DNA from: Ambrosia x helenae
Taxonomy: Eukaryota; Streptophyta; Magnoliopsida; Asterales; Asteraceae
Assembly: GCA_030844895.1 (NCBI GenBank)
Contig: CM061228.1
Location: 140,170,444-140,234,443 of the forward strand
Length of the DNA stretch: 64,000 bases
Direction: 5' to 3'
The translations under genes and the position numbers were made by a program. How positions within the stretch are numbered: the first letter of the stretch is position 1; the number at the start of each line of letters is the position of its first letter. Of this stretch, positions 1 to 12,092 are shown piece after piece. The notes beneath the pieces were generated by a model that was not told the origin of the DNA, ran no database searches, and saw only the letters and a program-made list of their open reading frames with translations.

Positions 1-719
1 CATATATTAAACCCAAACTTATTGTGTGGGAGAAAAGCATACCACTAAACCATTAGCTAATGGGTTAAAATCCGCTTCTTAACGTAATTATGTATGTTCA
101 AAAAATATTTTAACTAACCGATCCTAGGCGTGAGGGTGTTAACTGTTAAGTGTTAAGGACCTCCATTAATTGGGCCTATTTCAGCCAATTTCTAACATTC
201 CAGGTCCAAGCCCATTTAATCGACTCCATATATGTCTCAAATCAATGATCAACCCAACACATTCTATCAAGTAGTTTGGAATTAGGATACTAAGTTGCAG
301 GTGGTTATAAGCCCAGCCATTTTCCTATCCAAAGATAATGTCACTCTCATTAGAGCCCACAATTTATCCTAAGAGCCGTTATACGAGATGAGTATTAACG
401 AAATTAAACATGTTAGTGTTTAGGGTAAACGAGTACATTACAAAACAAGTTGAACATCAATACCATGATTTAAAAACATGTTTAACTCGAACGCATAACA
501 CGTTTAGCTAAACATTTTAAATAGGTAACACAACTCTTTATGAGTTATGTTCGGTTTAAGTGTTTAACACCTTATTTATATCATTATATCCTTATACCAT
601 TTTCTTGAAACTGTCAAAAACTCTAAAACCGTGGGTCGCAAGTTACCAAGGCAATAATTTGTTTTGAACACAATGCATAATACTTTGCCCAGAGCGCCCT
701 TTCCCTCTAATAATGTTTA
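1..719. other. AT-rich intergenic DNA, nothing recognised
   Basis: No coding exon, RNA gene or bounded repeat could be supported. The composition is AT-rich like the rest of the intergenic DNA, and the right edge abuts the LINE insertion. Confidence 0.6.
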
Positions 720-1144
720 GATACTCATACACCTTTATCTTTCATTTCAAGGACATACTTCAGCTTCATTCGTACATTGGTGGCTCAACAAAGCGTAAAA
801 AGGCGTTTAGCGTTATTTGTCTAACGACGATTTGGTGTCTATGGAAACATCGAAACGAGGCCATCTTCAACAACGTTCAAGTTCTCCTCTCAAAAGTCAT
901 TGGTGATATTAAGGCCCTTAGCCTCTTTTGGGTGAAAAGTAGGGCAAACCTTCCTGCGTTAGATTGGTTCATTTGGCGAAAGTTTGATCTCTCAAAAATT
1001 GGGTGGTAGATTTTGTAGCTTTCTACTTTGTATTTGTGTATTTTGGTGTATATGTTCCTTGGTGTAATTATGCTAGTATCCCGCTAGCTTTGGTGAAATA
1101 AAATATTTTGTTGATCGTTCAAAAAAAAAAGATACTCATACACC
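720..1144 (+). mobile_element. 5'-truncated LINE (non-LTR retrotransposon) copy with TSD
   Basis: The 14-bp sequence GATACTCATACACC occurs at 720-733 and again at 1131-1144. Between them are 397 bp ending in a run of ten A (1121-1130). This is the expected product of target-primed reverse transcription: a 5'-truncated body, a poly-A tail and a TSD. The body encodes a C-terminal peptide of plant LINE reverse-transcriptase ORFs (motifs CLTTIWCLWKHRNEAIF and ALDW), the same segment seen on the minus strand near 16 kb. The reading frame stops at 1009 and the rest is 3' UTR. It is only the tail of an element and encodes no working enzyme. Confidence 0.85.
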
Positions 1145-3102
1145 GACCATAATACTTTCTAGATATGTATGTTCATAGATGTAGGTGTTACTTTTTATTG
1201 AGCATTTGCTCGCACGTACATTTCTTTCTTGTGGTTAAGGTTATAGGGTTATTAGGGAAAGATAAGAAAGAGCTTTCAACGTAACCAAATATAGAAAGAC
1301 TTTGTTTTCATATATGTGATAATTGATTATGTAAAGTTGTAAACATTTGTTGAATTTGGTTTGTAATTTAATTACTCCATGACGTGTCTTTTAAGTGAAC
1401 CAAATACACTTTACCTCTGAGCTTTGACCGATTCAGATGTAGTCGTTTAATGAGATGATTAAAAGAATACCAATAAACTCTTAGATTGGGTGTTACATAG
1501 GCATCATTGGCATGCATGATACATGATCGAAAGTGTGAGGATAAAGGTGGGAGGGGTTGGGTTTTACTTTTATTATTTAGTAACTTACATAAATAGTCCA
1601 TGAATAGAGTTAACATAAATTGTAAGTAAATCTAAAGGTAAAACGGGTATTTCACAAAAAAAAAAAAAAAATAATAAATAAATAAATAAATAAAGAAAAA
1701 AGAAAAAAAGTGTTCTGGCCTTTATTTTAATGAAAGCTAATGTTAGACCCCAAATTTGTTACAAACTTAAAACCACATACATAACATAATGCAACATTTT
1801 GAATTTAAATTTCAAAGGTATGAATATAATAAAATCATATGGACTATTTGCGTAATTAACTCTAAAAGACATTTGTTGCAGATATTTTACAAGAACCAAT
1901 CAGTCAACACTTTTTACGGATTTATGTCTTCGCCAAACAAAAGAAACATGATTTAACTTGATGTGTATTAACATACTAGAAACATGATTCTAATAATTAC
2001 ATGTCGTTTATACAAACATAAGAAAAGGGAGTAGGTAGTAACATGACTCCATGTTATTCTTCGTGTTCTATGTGTAGTTAATAAAGTCGCATGCATCAAG
2101 TTAGAGACTTTTTATCGAAATTGAAATCTATTGCAAGTCAACCAGCTGTATAAATCCAACAAGTTTGTATGAATCATATTTAATTTATGCTTATATCTCT
2201 TCTAAGAAGGCTTTTAATCTTTGGAACTTAATTAAACGTTATTTACTTCATATCATGAAAGTTAGGATTGATGACATGAAGAGTAGTGTGGTAGTTAACT
2301 ACTTGACTGGATACTTAAAAGTGACGTAACAATTGAAGTGGTCTTACAAATACATGTACTTTTCATCAAGTATTTTTTTTTTTATTTTCAGTTATAAAAA
2401 TAGATGGGTTCTGATACCCAAAGCTATTAGGTTTATAGACAGAGTGTTGACGGTCATTAATAGGTTTATAGACAGAGTGTTGACGGTCGTACACACTAGT
2501 TTCTTGATCCCTAAGAACTAAGGTTTTGTTTTTCAGTATGTTAAGTTTAGCTATTCAAAATGGTGTCGCGATGCAGCTTGTTGCATGTCTCTCATCTTGT
2601 AAAATTTATCCTCTAACTATAAATGTTTTGGGAATTAAATACATATTTTTGTAAAAAAATGAAAAAGTTATTAAAAAAAGCATAATACAAACCTAACCAA
2701 CAAAAAAAAAAAAAAAAAAAAAAAACAGACTGAATGGGGCAATTTCTTAAATGCTAAGACCTACTACCCAAAACAAGACAAGTTAAATGAAGTAACTTCT
2801 TGAATGCGTAGACCTGCAAAGGCCCTAGCAGGGAAAGTCACGAAAATATATTTTTTTTAAAGGTGTGGATAGTGATAAACCTTTTGGCTATATACTCTCG
2901 ATCGAATTCTTCCACACGCCAGGCCCTTTCAAAGCAACAGAGGGAATTAAACTTGAGATCTCTAAAGTGGGAAGCACGCAAACGTGTAAACCTTTCCACC
3001 CCAACTAGTTGGACTGGACGTCTGGATCTCATTGGCGTCACGAAAATAGATAAGTATTAAGTAATATATCTAAAAAATAGTGATAAGTCTTTCTTATAAC
3101 TT
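1145..3102. other. AT-rich intergenic DNA with simple repeats
   Basis: No gene was found. There is A-rich and (AAAT)n-like sequence at about 1658-1710, a long A run at 2702-2725, and a 33-bp unit repeated at 2428-2460 and 2461-2488. Confidence 0.6.
2428..2488. repeat. 33-bp tandem duplication
   Basis: The phrase TAGGTTTATAGACAGAGTG starts at 2428 and again at 2461, giving a period of 33 bp. The first 28 bases of the unit recur in the second copy. Confidence 0.75.
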
Positions 3103-3500
3103 ATTAATTTAGGGGAATTGGATTTTAATAACCTGAACTATTTGAAATTGGCCACTGGCACTCCCAACTAAAAAATTGGCCATATATAACCTAAACTATT
3201 AACTTATTGGAATCTAACACCCACTAACGGTTAAATCACTAACACCGTTAGTGGGTTCGCTGTCGTGGCAAGATTTGCTGACGTGACATGCTGACGTGTC
3301 AATCCACGTGTGCACACATAAGAGTGCCACATCAGCAGCTTGTGCCACGTCAGCAACCCAACTAACGACGTCAGTTAGTTGAGTGCTAGATTCCAATAAG
3401 TCAATAGTTCAGGTTATGTATAGCCAACTTTTTAGTTGAGGATGCCAGTGACCAATTTCGAATAATTTTAGTTATTAAAATCCAATTTTCCATTAATTTA
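3103..3500. mobile_element. Mutator-type MITE, 380 bp, with 9-bp TSD
   Basis: The element runs 3112-3491. Its arms are long inverted repeats. The left arm starts GGGGAATTGGATTTTAATAA and the reverse complement of the right arm starts GGAAAATTGGATTTTAATAA. Similarity continues for well over 100 bp, through the phrase CTTATTGGAATCTA. The flanking 9-mer ATTAATTTA is duplicated exactly at 3103-3111 and 3492-3500, and 9 bp is the usual TSD length for Mutator-like transposons. There is no transposase gene, so it is non-autonomous. Confidence 0.88.
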
Positions 3501-4999
3501 ACCGTAAAACATATTTTAGTCACAAAGAAAATCATTATTAACGAGACACGTAATGACAAAAAGTGTCTTGTCAACGCAAAATTAAATTTAGCAATTGATT
3601 TTCTTTAACATTTAGAAATAAAAAAAATGATAATTTAGAAGAATTAATTCAGTTGCCATTTTGTAATTAGACTATATTAATATTCAAGTGGATTTGAACA
3701 GTATTTTATGGTAATTTTGTAATTAAATATAATATCAAGGTATATTATTTCATTTTGCTTAAGATATCTCTGGCGTGGAATGTTATGGTTGGTATTACAG
3801 TTGTCATCTGGTTTGTCATCACAATATTATGATACGTGTCCGGCTGTCATATGCTTTCTCACACTAATATGATACGTGTCCGCTCCATTTACAAATCTAA
3901 TTGCCACGAATCACTGATGTTGCCAACAAGTACAACCACCCACATCCCAGTCCTATATATCATCTGCTACGCCACCAAATCTGCCAATAAACCCTCCGGC
4001 CACCAAATCTGTCGGCAAAGTCTCGCCAACAAACCACTAAAATGATTTATGTGCATACGAGTAATGAGTTAATACCAATTTAATTGATGGCTTTCGTTAT
4101 TTTTTTTTATAAAAAGTAATGAGTTAGATCCTTACTTATGTTTTTTTTTTCTGTCATGTAGAGAGACACGGACAGAGAGTAAGAGGACCCAAGGTCGATA
4201 TGGGTGTGTTGATGACGAAAGGCAGGAGCGGGTAAAACAACCTGGTTGGGCCATTGATTGAGATTGGCGTTGAACCCGAACGACGGTGAAGGCTTTGAAG
4301 GAGGCGATGGTTAGAGGAGAGGGTGGGTTGGGGTGGTTCTTCACAGATCTAAACATAGGTGATGATGGCTATGTCAAGTGGTGATGATGTGAGAATTGAA
4401 AGCCACACACATAACAAATGAAAACGAAAAATCCAGAATTATTATTTTTTTTTCAAAAAATGGGATGAAGGTGGAGTTTTCTAGATGTGTAGAGAAAGAT
4501 AACGGAGGTTAGATGGAGACGAATAATACACACAAGAGATGATAAAATGGGATTTTTATATACTTTATAAGAAAGTAGAGTAATTAAATAAGATTGTGTT
4601 CTCTCTTTAGTCTTTATGTTGAATGTATTTATTTTCTATGTTTATTTTTTACATCAAAAAGGGAAATTCTGCTCTGACTAATCAAGGCATGTTGGTTGTT
4701 GGATCATAACCAAATTAACCATGTTACACAACCAAAACAAGATTTAATTTTTTTTTACTACATAGAAATACAAGATTAAGAACGTTTTATTATTCGAAGA
4801 AACTTATTTAGTAAGTTGTTTTTACATTATTTGTGTAAAACAGTTAAAAGACTACATTATACCTAAGAATATAGGTAATACAATTGAAATAGGAGTCGAT
4901 CAAACACATGACTTATGTGCATACAAGTTAATAACAATTTAATTGATGTTTTTTTTTTATAAAAAGTAATGAGTTTGATCCTTATTTGTTTTATTAATT
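3501..4999. other. Intergenic DNA with a dispersed direct repeat
   Basis: No coding exon was recognised. A segment at about 4047-4137 (GTGCATACGAGTAATGAG onward) is partly repeated at about 4917-4990, about 870 bp apart in direct orientation. This may mark the ends of an old insertion, but no termini could be defined. Confidence 0.5.
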
Positions 5000-5225
5000 T
5001 ATTTATTTTATTATTCTATTAAAAACATAACTCTGCCTCCTCTATTTACAACTTTAAATGTATAGTTTCATTATAAATCCGAGTACAATGAGTATATTAC
5101 AATTTACAAGCGTATTTATTTTATTATTCTATTAAAAACATAACTTTGCCTCCTCTATTTATAACTTTAAATGTATAGTTTCATTATAAATCCGAGTACA
5201 ATGAGTATATTACAATTTACAAGCG
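5000..5225. repeat. 113-bp tandem duplication
   Basis: Copy 1 (5000-5112) and copy 2 (5113-5225) are adjacent and nearly identical. I saw two substitutions (CTCTGCC/CTTTGCC and TTTACAAC/TTTATAAC). This indicates a recent local duplication. Confidence 0.9.
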
Positions 5226-5981
5226 AGTATGTTACAAATTTGCAAGTACCGGTACTATGTGGGTATCTTTAACGAACTATACTAATTTCTACTGAACAAT
5301 ATCGTAACTTTTATCGTTATAATACGAAAACCGCAACTGAATTGTTTTTATTATTCCACATCGATGTGAAACTCACACAATTTAACCAAAAGGGGTATTC
5401 ACAAGTTCTTTGGTAAATTATTTTCTCTGTGACTTGATAGTTTATTTAACCTAGGCGCAACGCGCCGCGTTTGTAATTTAACTATAATAATATACCTTGT
5501 GATTTGAATAGTGTTTTTATTTTGTCCTAATTTTGTATGTTGTTAAATATGTTCTATTTCAATAATATTAACATCTTATGGTAGTGGTGTGGTGGTGATA
5601 TGATATATGTTATAAAGAAACTACCTGGGTTCGAATCGTTTATGGCCAAGTTATTTTTTTCACATCAGAATTGATGGTAATTATCAACTCAGGTGGGGTT
5701 GTTTTTGGTAATTTTGCTTCTGCTCCCTAGCCACGTGTTCTGTTTTGAAACCCTCCACCGAACACATCACCTACCCACCTCCATTTCTCCTCCACAAACC
5801 CACACGTATCCATCTACTTCCCTCTGGTCATCAACACCTGTATCCATCTTCCTCCTCGCGCCACACACTCTCTAATCTCTCTCTTCCTCCGTATTCCTCC
5901 TTTTCTCTATACGATCACCTATACACTCACAACCACCCAATCGTCGTCACCCACAGCCCTACTACAGGAGGAGCGGGAGAT

Positions 5982-6433
5982 ATGCAAAACCCTAGATCCC
6001 TTGCATCATCACAATCTGGGTTCCTATCCGTGTCCGTCACCGATCCTGCTAAAATGAGCAACGTCGTTCAAGCTTATATCTCCTATAAAGTCATCACTAA
6101 GGTTATTTCAATATGAATTTAATTATTAATTGCTGGTTTAGATAAAACCTAATTTAGAATTTAATTAATAGGTAAAGTTAATTGTTATATCATGGATTGT
6201 TAAACTCATCACTTATGACTTATTATGATGGTGCTATTGTGTTTAGTTATTTCTGTTTAGTTATTTACAGTCAGATGCTTATATTTTATGTTTGCAGACA
6301 AATTTACCAAAATATCGTGGCTCAAAAAAGATTGTTATTCGACGGTATACGGATTTTGTTTGCTTGCGTGATCGGCTTTTTGAGAAGTGTAAAGGCGTCT
6401 TTATTCCTCCTCTCCCGGAGAAGAGCATTGTAC
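5982..6433 (+). pseudogene. SNX1: Truncated sorting nexin 1 gene (PX domain N-terminal half)
   Basis: SNX1 is a PX-BAR retromer-associated protein that binds phosphoinositides on endosomes. Two exons are visible. Exon 1 is 5982-6101 (40 codons; start chosen at the ATG before QNPRS; contains FLSVSVTDPAK and AYISYKVITK) and ends at a GTTATT donor. Exon 2 starts at 6298 after TTTGCAG and encodes TNLPKYRG, KKIVIRRYTDFVCLRDRLFE and FIPPLPEKS, which is the phosphoinositide-binding core of the PX domain. It ends near 6433 at a GTAACA or GTACGT donor. The rest of the PX domain and the whole BAR domain are not found downstream: the DNA turns into repeats. The upstream 5690-5981 stretch is CT-rich, like a 5' UTR and promoter. 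Family identity is secure. That it is a non-functional captured or truncated copy is inferred. Confidence 0.8.
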
Positions 6434-7554
6434 GTAACATATAGACTACATTGTGATTTGTTATACTTATTGTTTTGGTTAAGCGTTTGTTGAAATTGTT
6501 CGTTGACATTATACGCATTTAGTGATTAATGTTGTGTTCCTTTGGAATTTATGCGGTTCGTAACTTAGTTTATAAACATCTGTAGTTCATATGGATTATA
6601 TCATTGTATCTTGATTCATTGGTGATTTCAATTTTTGTTTTGATTAGATTTATAAAGGAAAGGAAGAGTGGATGGAGACGAAGGAGACGTTTCGCCAGCC
6701 GTTAGTGTCCCCAACAGCTGCCCTCGGGTGCGCCATAATATTAACTACAGGTTCATTATTTGGTTTCGGACCCTATATGAGGTTATTGGTTTCTAAAATG
6801 CTTAAAACTAGCATTCACTTTTCAATCAAACTTAATCGAAATAATGATATAAAAAACTATATATTTAGATTTTTAATAATAAATACTACAAATTTTTAAG
6901 GGTCCACGGGATTGTTGTCCTCAACTCTTTGGTAGCGCTGTAATCGAGCCAACTATGAGCTACTCACGGTCGGCTTGCTAAAAGCCTTAATTGAGCAAAG
7001 CTTACAGGAACCCGAGTTCTAGCCGTATTTAATAAACAAGCTTAAGGCGGAGATTCATATACACGGGTGGACCCACCCCAAGCTAAAGGGTGGTGGGTGC
7101 CCACCTAGATTTTTTTTTTTTGTATTATATATACGCGTTAATCCCGTCCGCAGCCCATAATATTTTTCATTCGCACTACTTGGACTTTTGAAACCGACCC
7201 CTAAGAAAAAAAAATATAATTTTGTGTTTAGAGTTAGCTTTTTTATTGTTGATTCATTTTGCTCCAAATTATCTATTAAGTTTGTGTAGGATGCATGTCA
7301 AACCTGCTAATTGGTTTCGCTTTCAACGGTGACACGAGCTTGGTTTTCGATTTAATTGTCCTCTACGTCATTCGTTAGGTTTTCCCCCATTTTTTCCCTT
7401 GAGCATCTCGATTTTTGTTCGTTTAGGAAGCTGAATTCGGTTTTTATTTGTTACTTATATCAAGATGTCTATGTAGTTTCAGACACTGATATAAACAAAA
7501 CGTATTTATAATTTATACAATTATATGTTTGTTGAGTTTGGTATTTATTTGATG

Positions 7555-8322
7555 TCTATAATTAGGGCTGTTCAAATCGCTCGTCGCTCGTGGATCGCTC
7601 GCCGCTCGTTCGGAAAATTCTCGAAAAATGCTCGTTCGATTGCCCGCTCGGTTGTAAATGAGCTGATCAGCTCGGTTCGGTTTGTAAACGAGCCAAGCAC
7701 GAGCAAAGGTCCGCTCGGCTCGGTTCGGCTCGAATAAATTATTATTTATTTATTATATATATAATTATATATATACCCACAAATCATAGTAATATTTACA
7801 GATTTATACATAACATTTGGCCCAATATATGCAAATAAAATATGAATAGTTCGCTTTATCAAATAAAAATTTAATACTAAGTTTAATAGTAAAACCTTAA
7901 GTCGTAAAATGACAACTTTGACTTCTTTATGTTATTAGTCGTCCACCCCTAGTCGTCGTTTGATATCATCTTATGTTACAAAGCGACAATTGTTCTCTGT
8001 AGTATGCTCATTGCCTAAACCTAAGCCTCATTCTTGGACACTCGGACCTCAATATTAGTGTCCTCATTGGACAGTTACACCTTAGTTGTCACTCGACAAC
8101 GAAAACATTGAAGATAACATTCCAATTTCATGGTTGTCCAAATTACTTTTCGCTCGTTTCTCGCTCGACGCTCGCTCGAAAAAATTGCGCTCGAACAATG
8201 CTCGCTCGTTTTTCAGCTCGGTTGTAAACGAGCCGCTCAGCTCGGTTCGGTTTGTAAATGAGCCAAGCATGAGCAGAGGTCCGTTCGATTCGGCTCGGCT
8301 CGTGAACAGCCCTATCTATAAT
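7555..8322. mobile_element. hAT-type non-autonomous transposon, 752 bp, with 8-bp TSD
   Basis: The element is 7563-8314. It begins TAGGGCTGTTCA and ends TGAACAGCCCTA, a perfect 12-bp terminal inverted repeat. The 8-mer TCTATAAT is duplicated exactly at 7555-7562 and 8315-8322, as expected for hAT transposition. Both subterminal regions are packed with GCTCG/CGAGC and GGTTCGG motifs, likely transposase binding sites. Unusually, the two blocks (about 7600-7737 and 8160-8303) are similar in direct rather than inverted orientation. There is no transposase ORF; the short frames across it are made by the repeats. Confidence 0.9.
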
Positions 8323-9205
8323 AGTAGTTTTAGTTGCCTGGATGTTGCATGCTCAAGAATGAGTTGTGTTATATTTAATTTAATTGTTTAACTATATAGA
8401 ACTATGCTTACACATCACTAACAAATATTTTTATAATACTATGTTTTCTATGTGAAGATCCAATTAAATAATGATAGTAGTGTTATGTTATATTATCACT
8501 AATACAAGACTATAACTGCATATGAATCAGGTTCTTTCAGTTGCAGGGGCATCATTATAACATGCTCATTTTGATAAGGAGGTGGCAAATTTCTTCATGA
8601 GCCAAATGTGTATAAACATGCAAATCGCAAGCATGGGATGGTTTTAGCACTAACAGAGTATGAAGCTTTATGTGAGTAGCTTCAAAGTAAATTCATATAT
8701 TGGTTTAAGAGTATTGAAAAGGTGTTTCTTTGTCACTTATATAACGAATGCAACATCGTAAACTTTAGCTCGCGGTCTGGTGGAAAGAAAGAGAGGCAGG
8801 CAGCAATGACGAAGTAATCAGGTGCTTTTTTATCACTCATATAATTAACACAACATCGCAAACTTTAACTTGTGGTCTGGTAGAAAGAAAGAGATGCAGG
8901 CATCAACGATGAAGCAATCGGCTCATCCCCGCTAACCACTACTCCCAGCCATCGCAACCGCTACCAGTTTACCAGTTGTCCTCCAGTAGTCCGGTTACTG
9001 CAGTTGTATCGCTGTAGTTGCGCCACTACACCAGGTTAGTTTTTTTTAAGTGTTTTTTTAGTCCAAATGAGATGTCATTAAGTGAAATTGATGTTGATGT
9101 ATATTTATCGGATTCTTTGTTATCTCAAATGCCTCATTGGTTGCAACTATATTAAAATTTGATGTCCATTTGCCCCACCAAATTTGTCATTGTGTATGTA
9201 GTGTG

Positions 9206-9246
<41 letters not shown>

Positions 9247-10040
9247 GTAGAAATTACACTAAGTTGATGTTAGTGACATCCTGCACATCTCTTATGGAAT
9301 TTCCATGATTGATATATTGTTGGCGGGATTGAACATTTGGAATGAACAACAAACATAGACATGTTCTTTCGTGCTTCTTCCCCTCCAAACTATATAAACC
9401 AACTTCCATTTTCCAAATTACATGTCACTATATAATGGATACCTATGTTTTTGCTAATTGTAATTTTTTGTGGAGTTTGTAGATTTAATTTTTTAATATT
9501 TGTAGCCAAAGATATATTTTTTTTCCTCTGTTTTTAGTTATATCTTTCTACATTGTTTTTCATTTTAACCTTGATGGAAGGCTGACTGTAGTTAATAAGA
9601 GTGATAGTTTAAACCCATAGCATGTTCCTTTATATGTAATTGCTCGCAAAACTATGCAAGAATGCGTAGATTTAAATAAACCGTGCAACAATTTGTAGAC
9701 ATGACTCAGGATTGAGGTGACGTTTAAACCTTGAAGCGGCAAATTTGAAGGATGACAAGTGCTTTCCTGCAACCTCAATTGCAGCCATGGCGAACTGACC
9801 CAATTACATGCTGATACTAATCACTGGCGATGTGCGCATTTTTAAATTTTGCTATGTGTAGGCAACACAACAATTTAATGACCATGATAGAAGTTTTAAA
9901 TAACATTAATACATGTTTGATTTGGAATAATGCATCCTGTTTGTAACTTTATAACCAATGTAACTGATCTTTGTTTGACCTTTGATTGTTATTAGCATAG
10001 TTGTTGCGCAACGCAAATATTAAAATGTTTTACCCAGTTA
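8323..10040. other. Intergenic DNA with tandem duplication and AT microsatellite
   Basis: No gene was recognised. It holds the 100-bp duplication at 8721-8920 and an (AT)n run at about 9211-9242. The rest is unique-looking AT-rich sequence. Confidence 0.5.
8721..8920. repeat. 100-bp tandem duplication, diverged
   Basis: Copies 8721-8820 and 8821-8920 share CAACATCG, AAACTTTA and GGAAAGAAAGAGA... at a constant 100-bp spacing, with scattered substitutions. It is older than the 113-bp duplication near 5 kb. Confidence 0.8.
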
Positions 10041-10075
10041 GCGCGCCGCAACGCGCGCGTGATTTAAAATCCTAG

Positions 10076-12018
10076 TTACATATTAAAAGTCTTTGCCAAA
10101 ATTACCCTAATCGATGGGCATGCCAATAAAGTTGTTACGGGCTTTCGTGGAAATCAGGGGCGAAGCTTGGATTTTGAATTGGGGGAGGGAGACTCAATTT
10201 TTTTCGATCGGTAGTGAAAATCTGCGGGGCCGGACTCAATTTACCTACGAAAATCGTAAATTTATACCACTGCGCCAAAAAACAGGGGGGCCAGGGCCAC
10301 CCCTGCCCCAAGCAATTCTTCGCCGCCTCTGGTGGGAATCCCTTTATGACGAATTGAGGATACCCATGGGGCACCCGGTCCTACAGGTCCACCAATCCAG
10401 GGAAAACCCGACCACCCACCCGCCTAAAGGCACGCCATTGAGTAATCGGTAAAACTTGGTATCTTTCAAGGCTCATACTCGTGACCATTAGACCAAAAGT
10501 CACCTATCAATAGGCATCCATACCACTCCACCACTGGTTCGCTAGGCAGCTAATGAAAGCATGTTTGGAACCAAAGTATCACTACAAACGGGGCAAATAA
10601 TGTTTTCTTGGTTGTTAATTGTTAAGTGTAAGTTGGAACCGATGGATAATCTTTGACAGGAATGCTTGACCGATGGATGCTTAGACTTCTGGAGGTAGTG
10701 ACGTCACCTACCCCCAGGCGTTCAATGTGGTAAAATTTCTCAAATTTGCTGGGAAAACATTTGTGTCTACTTTATAAATTGTTATTTAGTTGTATAATGA
10801 ATGCTTTGCATCTGCAGATTTTTTAAGGAGCTACCCATGTTAATGTCAATCATGTGATTCATGATTTATCTTTGAAGCGTGCTGTATGTAACAAAATTAA
10901 TCAATCGTGGGTGTGATTATTTGGGTGGGCCGGTGTTTCATGATATCACATCTATCACGGGGTGGCCATCACGGACCACCCCGTCCTCCCTAACAGAATT
11001 ATCCATGGTGCCAGTGGAACATTTTAATATTACATAAAGGTTAATTTACTGTGCATCTTTCTTGAAAATAAATTTTCCTTCCGTTTATCAACTATAGTTC
11101 TTTTGATACAGGGAAAATTGCCATACGATAACATTAAATATCTTTACTAAAAGGTTGATGATGCCATTCGATCGCTCTTCTGTGCTTGAATCATCTACCA
11201 CCCACTATTATAACCATCAAGTATTTACTCTTCTATTGCCAATTGTTAATCGTGTTGTTAGTTTGCTCTTTGTTAGCTGTTCTTTGATATTTGTATTGGT
11301 CATGGGTATATGATTTTACGCATATAATCTACAGATCAGCTTAATTTGTCGTTCTTATTCTCACAATCGTGTTAGCAATCAATTAATTTAATCACCTATG
11401 GAAATTACTACTTTCTTTTTTAGATTTTGTTGGTAGTCTTGAATTTACAAATGATCTAAACATGACTGTCAACATGCTTTAAAACACTTTGGTTCTTATT
11501 TACAGCCTTTCTTTTGAATGTCAAAGCGTTCTTCTTCCGTTTTCTTGGAAATTCAAAAAAAAAATGTTTTTGGAGCAGAAACCTTGAAAGAAGAAAAAGT
11601 TTTTTTTAGTTATCAAGTAAAGATGAAAGGTTGATGAAAAGAAAATGAAAATGAGTGGATTTCTAACAAGTGATTGTAGGTGATGGAGTTTCGAGTGGCT
11701 TTACATATGTGGTATGAGGATTTCTTCATTCAATTATTAGTAACATTATGTTTTTGGTTTTTTATACACAATTAAATATTATTATTAATTTGGATCATAT
11801 TGTTAGTGTTTGTTTTCAGTAATCCAATCTTTTGAATCTATACATGTTACCTGTTTTGAATATAGACTAACCAAAAGACCAACTTTTGGTACGTTCAGAG
11901 GTGGTTGTGATTTGGCATGAATTAGTTTTTTTTTTCTTGTGATGTTCATTTGTTATTTTTTGAAGTCATGTCTCATAAACTTGCTTGATTGTTGGCAATG
12001 GAGTCGTAAACTTCTAGC
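10076..12018. other. Intergenic DNA, no gene recognised
   Basis: An open frame at 10114-10452 has no recognisable protein motif and sits in GC-rich, repeat-like sequence. The remainder is AT-rich. No transposon ends were found. Confidence 0.5.
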
Positions 12019-12092
12019 GATTGGGTTTTAATGATGGGTGATTGTGATGGAGCAATACGTTTTTGGGACATTAGACAACATAAATCTTCTTA
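12019..12092 (+). pseudogene. WD40-repeat exon fragment
   Basis: A short frame reads WVLMMGDCDGAIRFWDIRQ, with the pattern of a WD40 blade end (G-x-x-D-G-x-I-x-F-W-D). It is followed by AGGTAAGT, a consensus 5' splice site. No neighbouring blades were found, so this looks like an isolated exon remnant from a WD40 gene I cannot identify. The evidence is a single short motif. Confidence 0.35.

Larger units (their letters stand above)
5450..10075 (+). mobile_element. Candidate Helitron-like region carrying gene fragments (5' end unresolved)
   Basis: The 3' side fits a Helitron end. A GC-rich hairpin (GCGCGCCGCAACGCGCGC, 10041-10058) is followed about a dozen bases later by CTAG (10072-10075) and then T, matching the hairpin plus CTRR|T rule. 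A related GC-rich motif (GGCGCAACGCGCCGCG) occurs at 5454-5469 near the left side, but I could not define a 5' TC terminus, so the left boundary is a guess. Between them lie the SNX1 fragment, a hAT-type element and a 100-bp tandem duplication. Capture of host exons is typical of plant Helitrons. No Rep/helicase ORF is present, so it would be non-autonomous. Confidence 0.4.

Noticed and set aside
10114..10452. 112-residue open frame
   Set aside because: No recognisable motif and GC-rich repeat-like context. An overlapping frame on the other strand is equally open.
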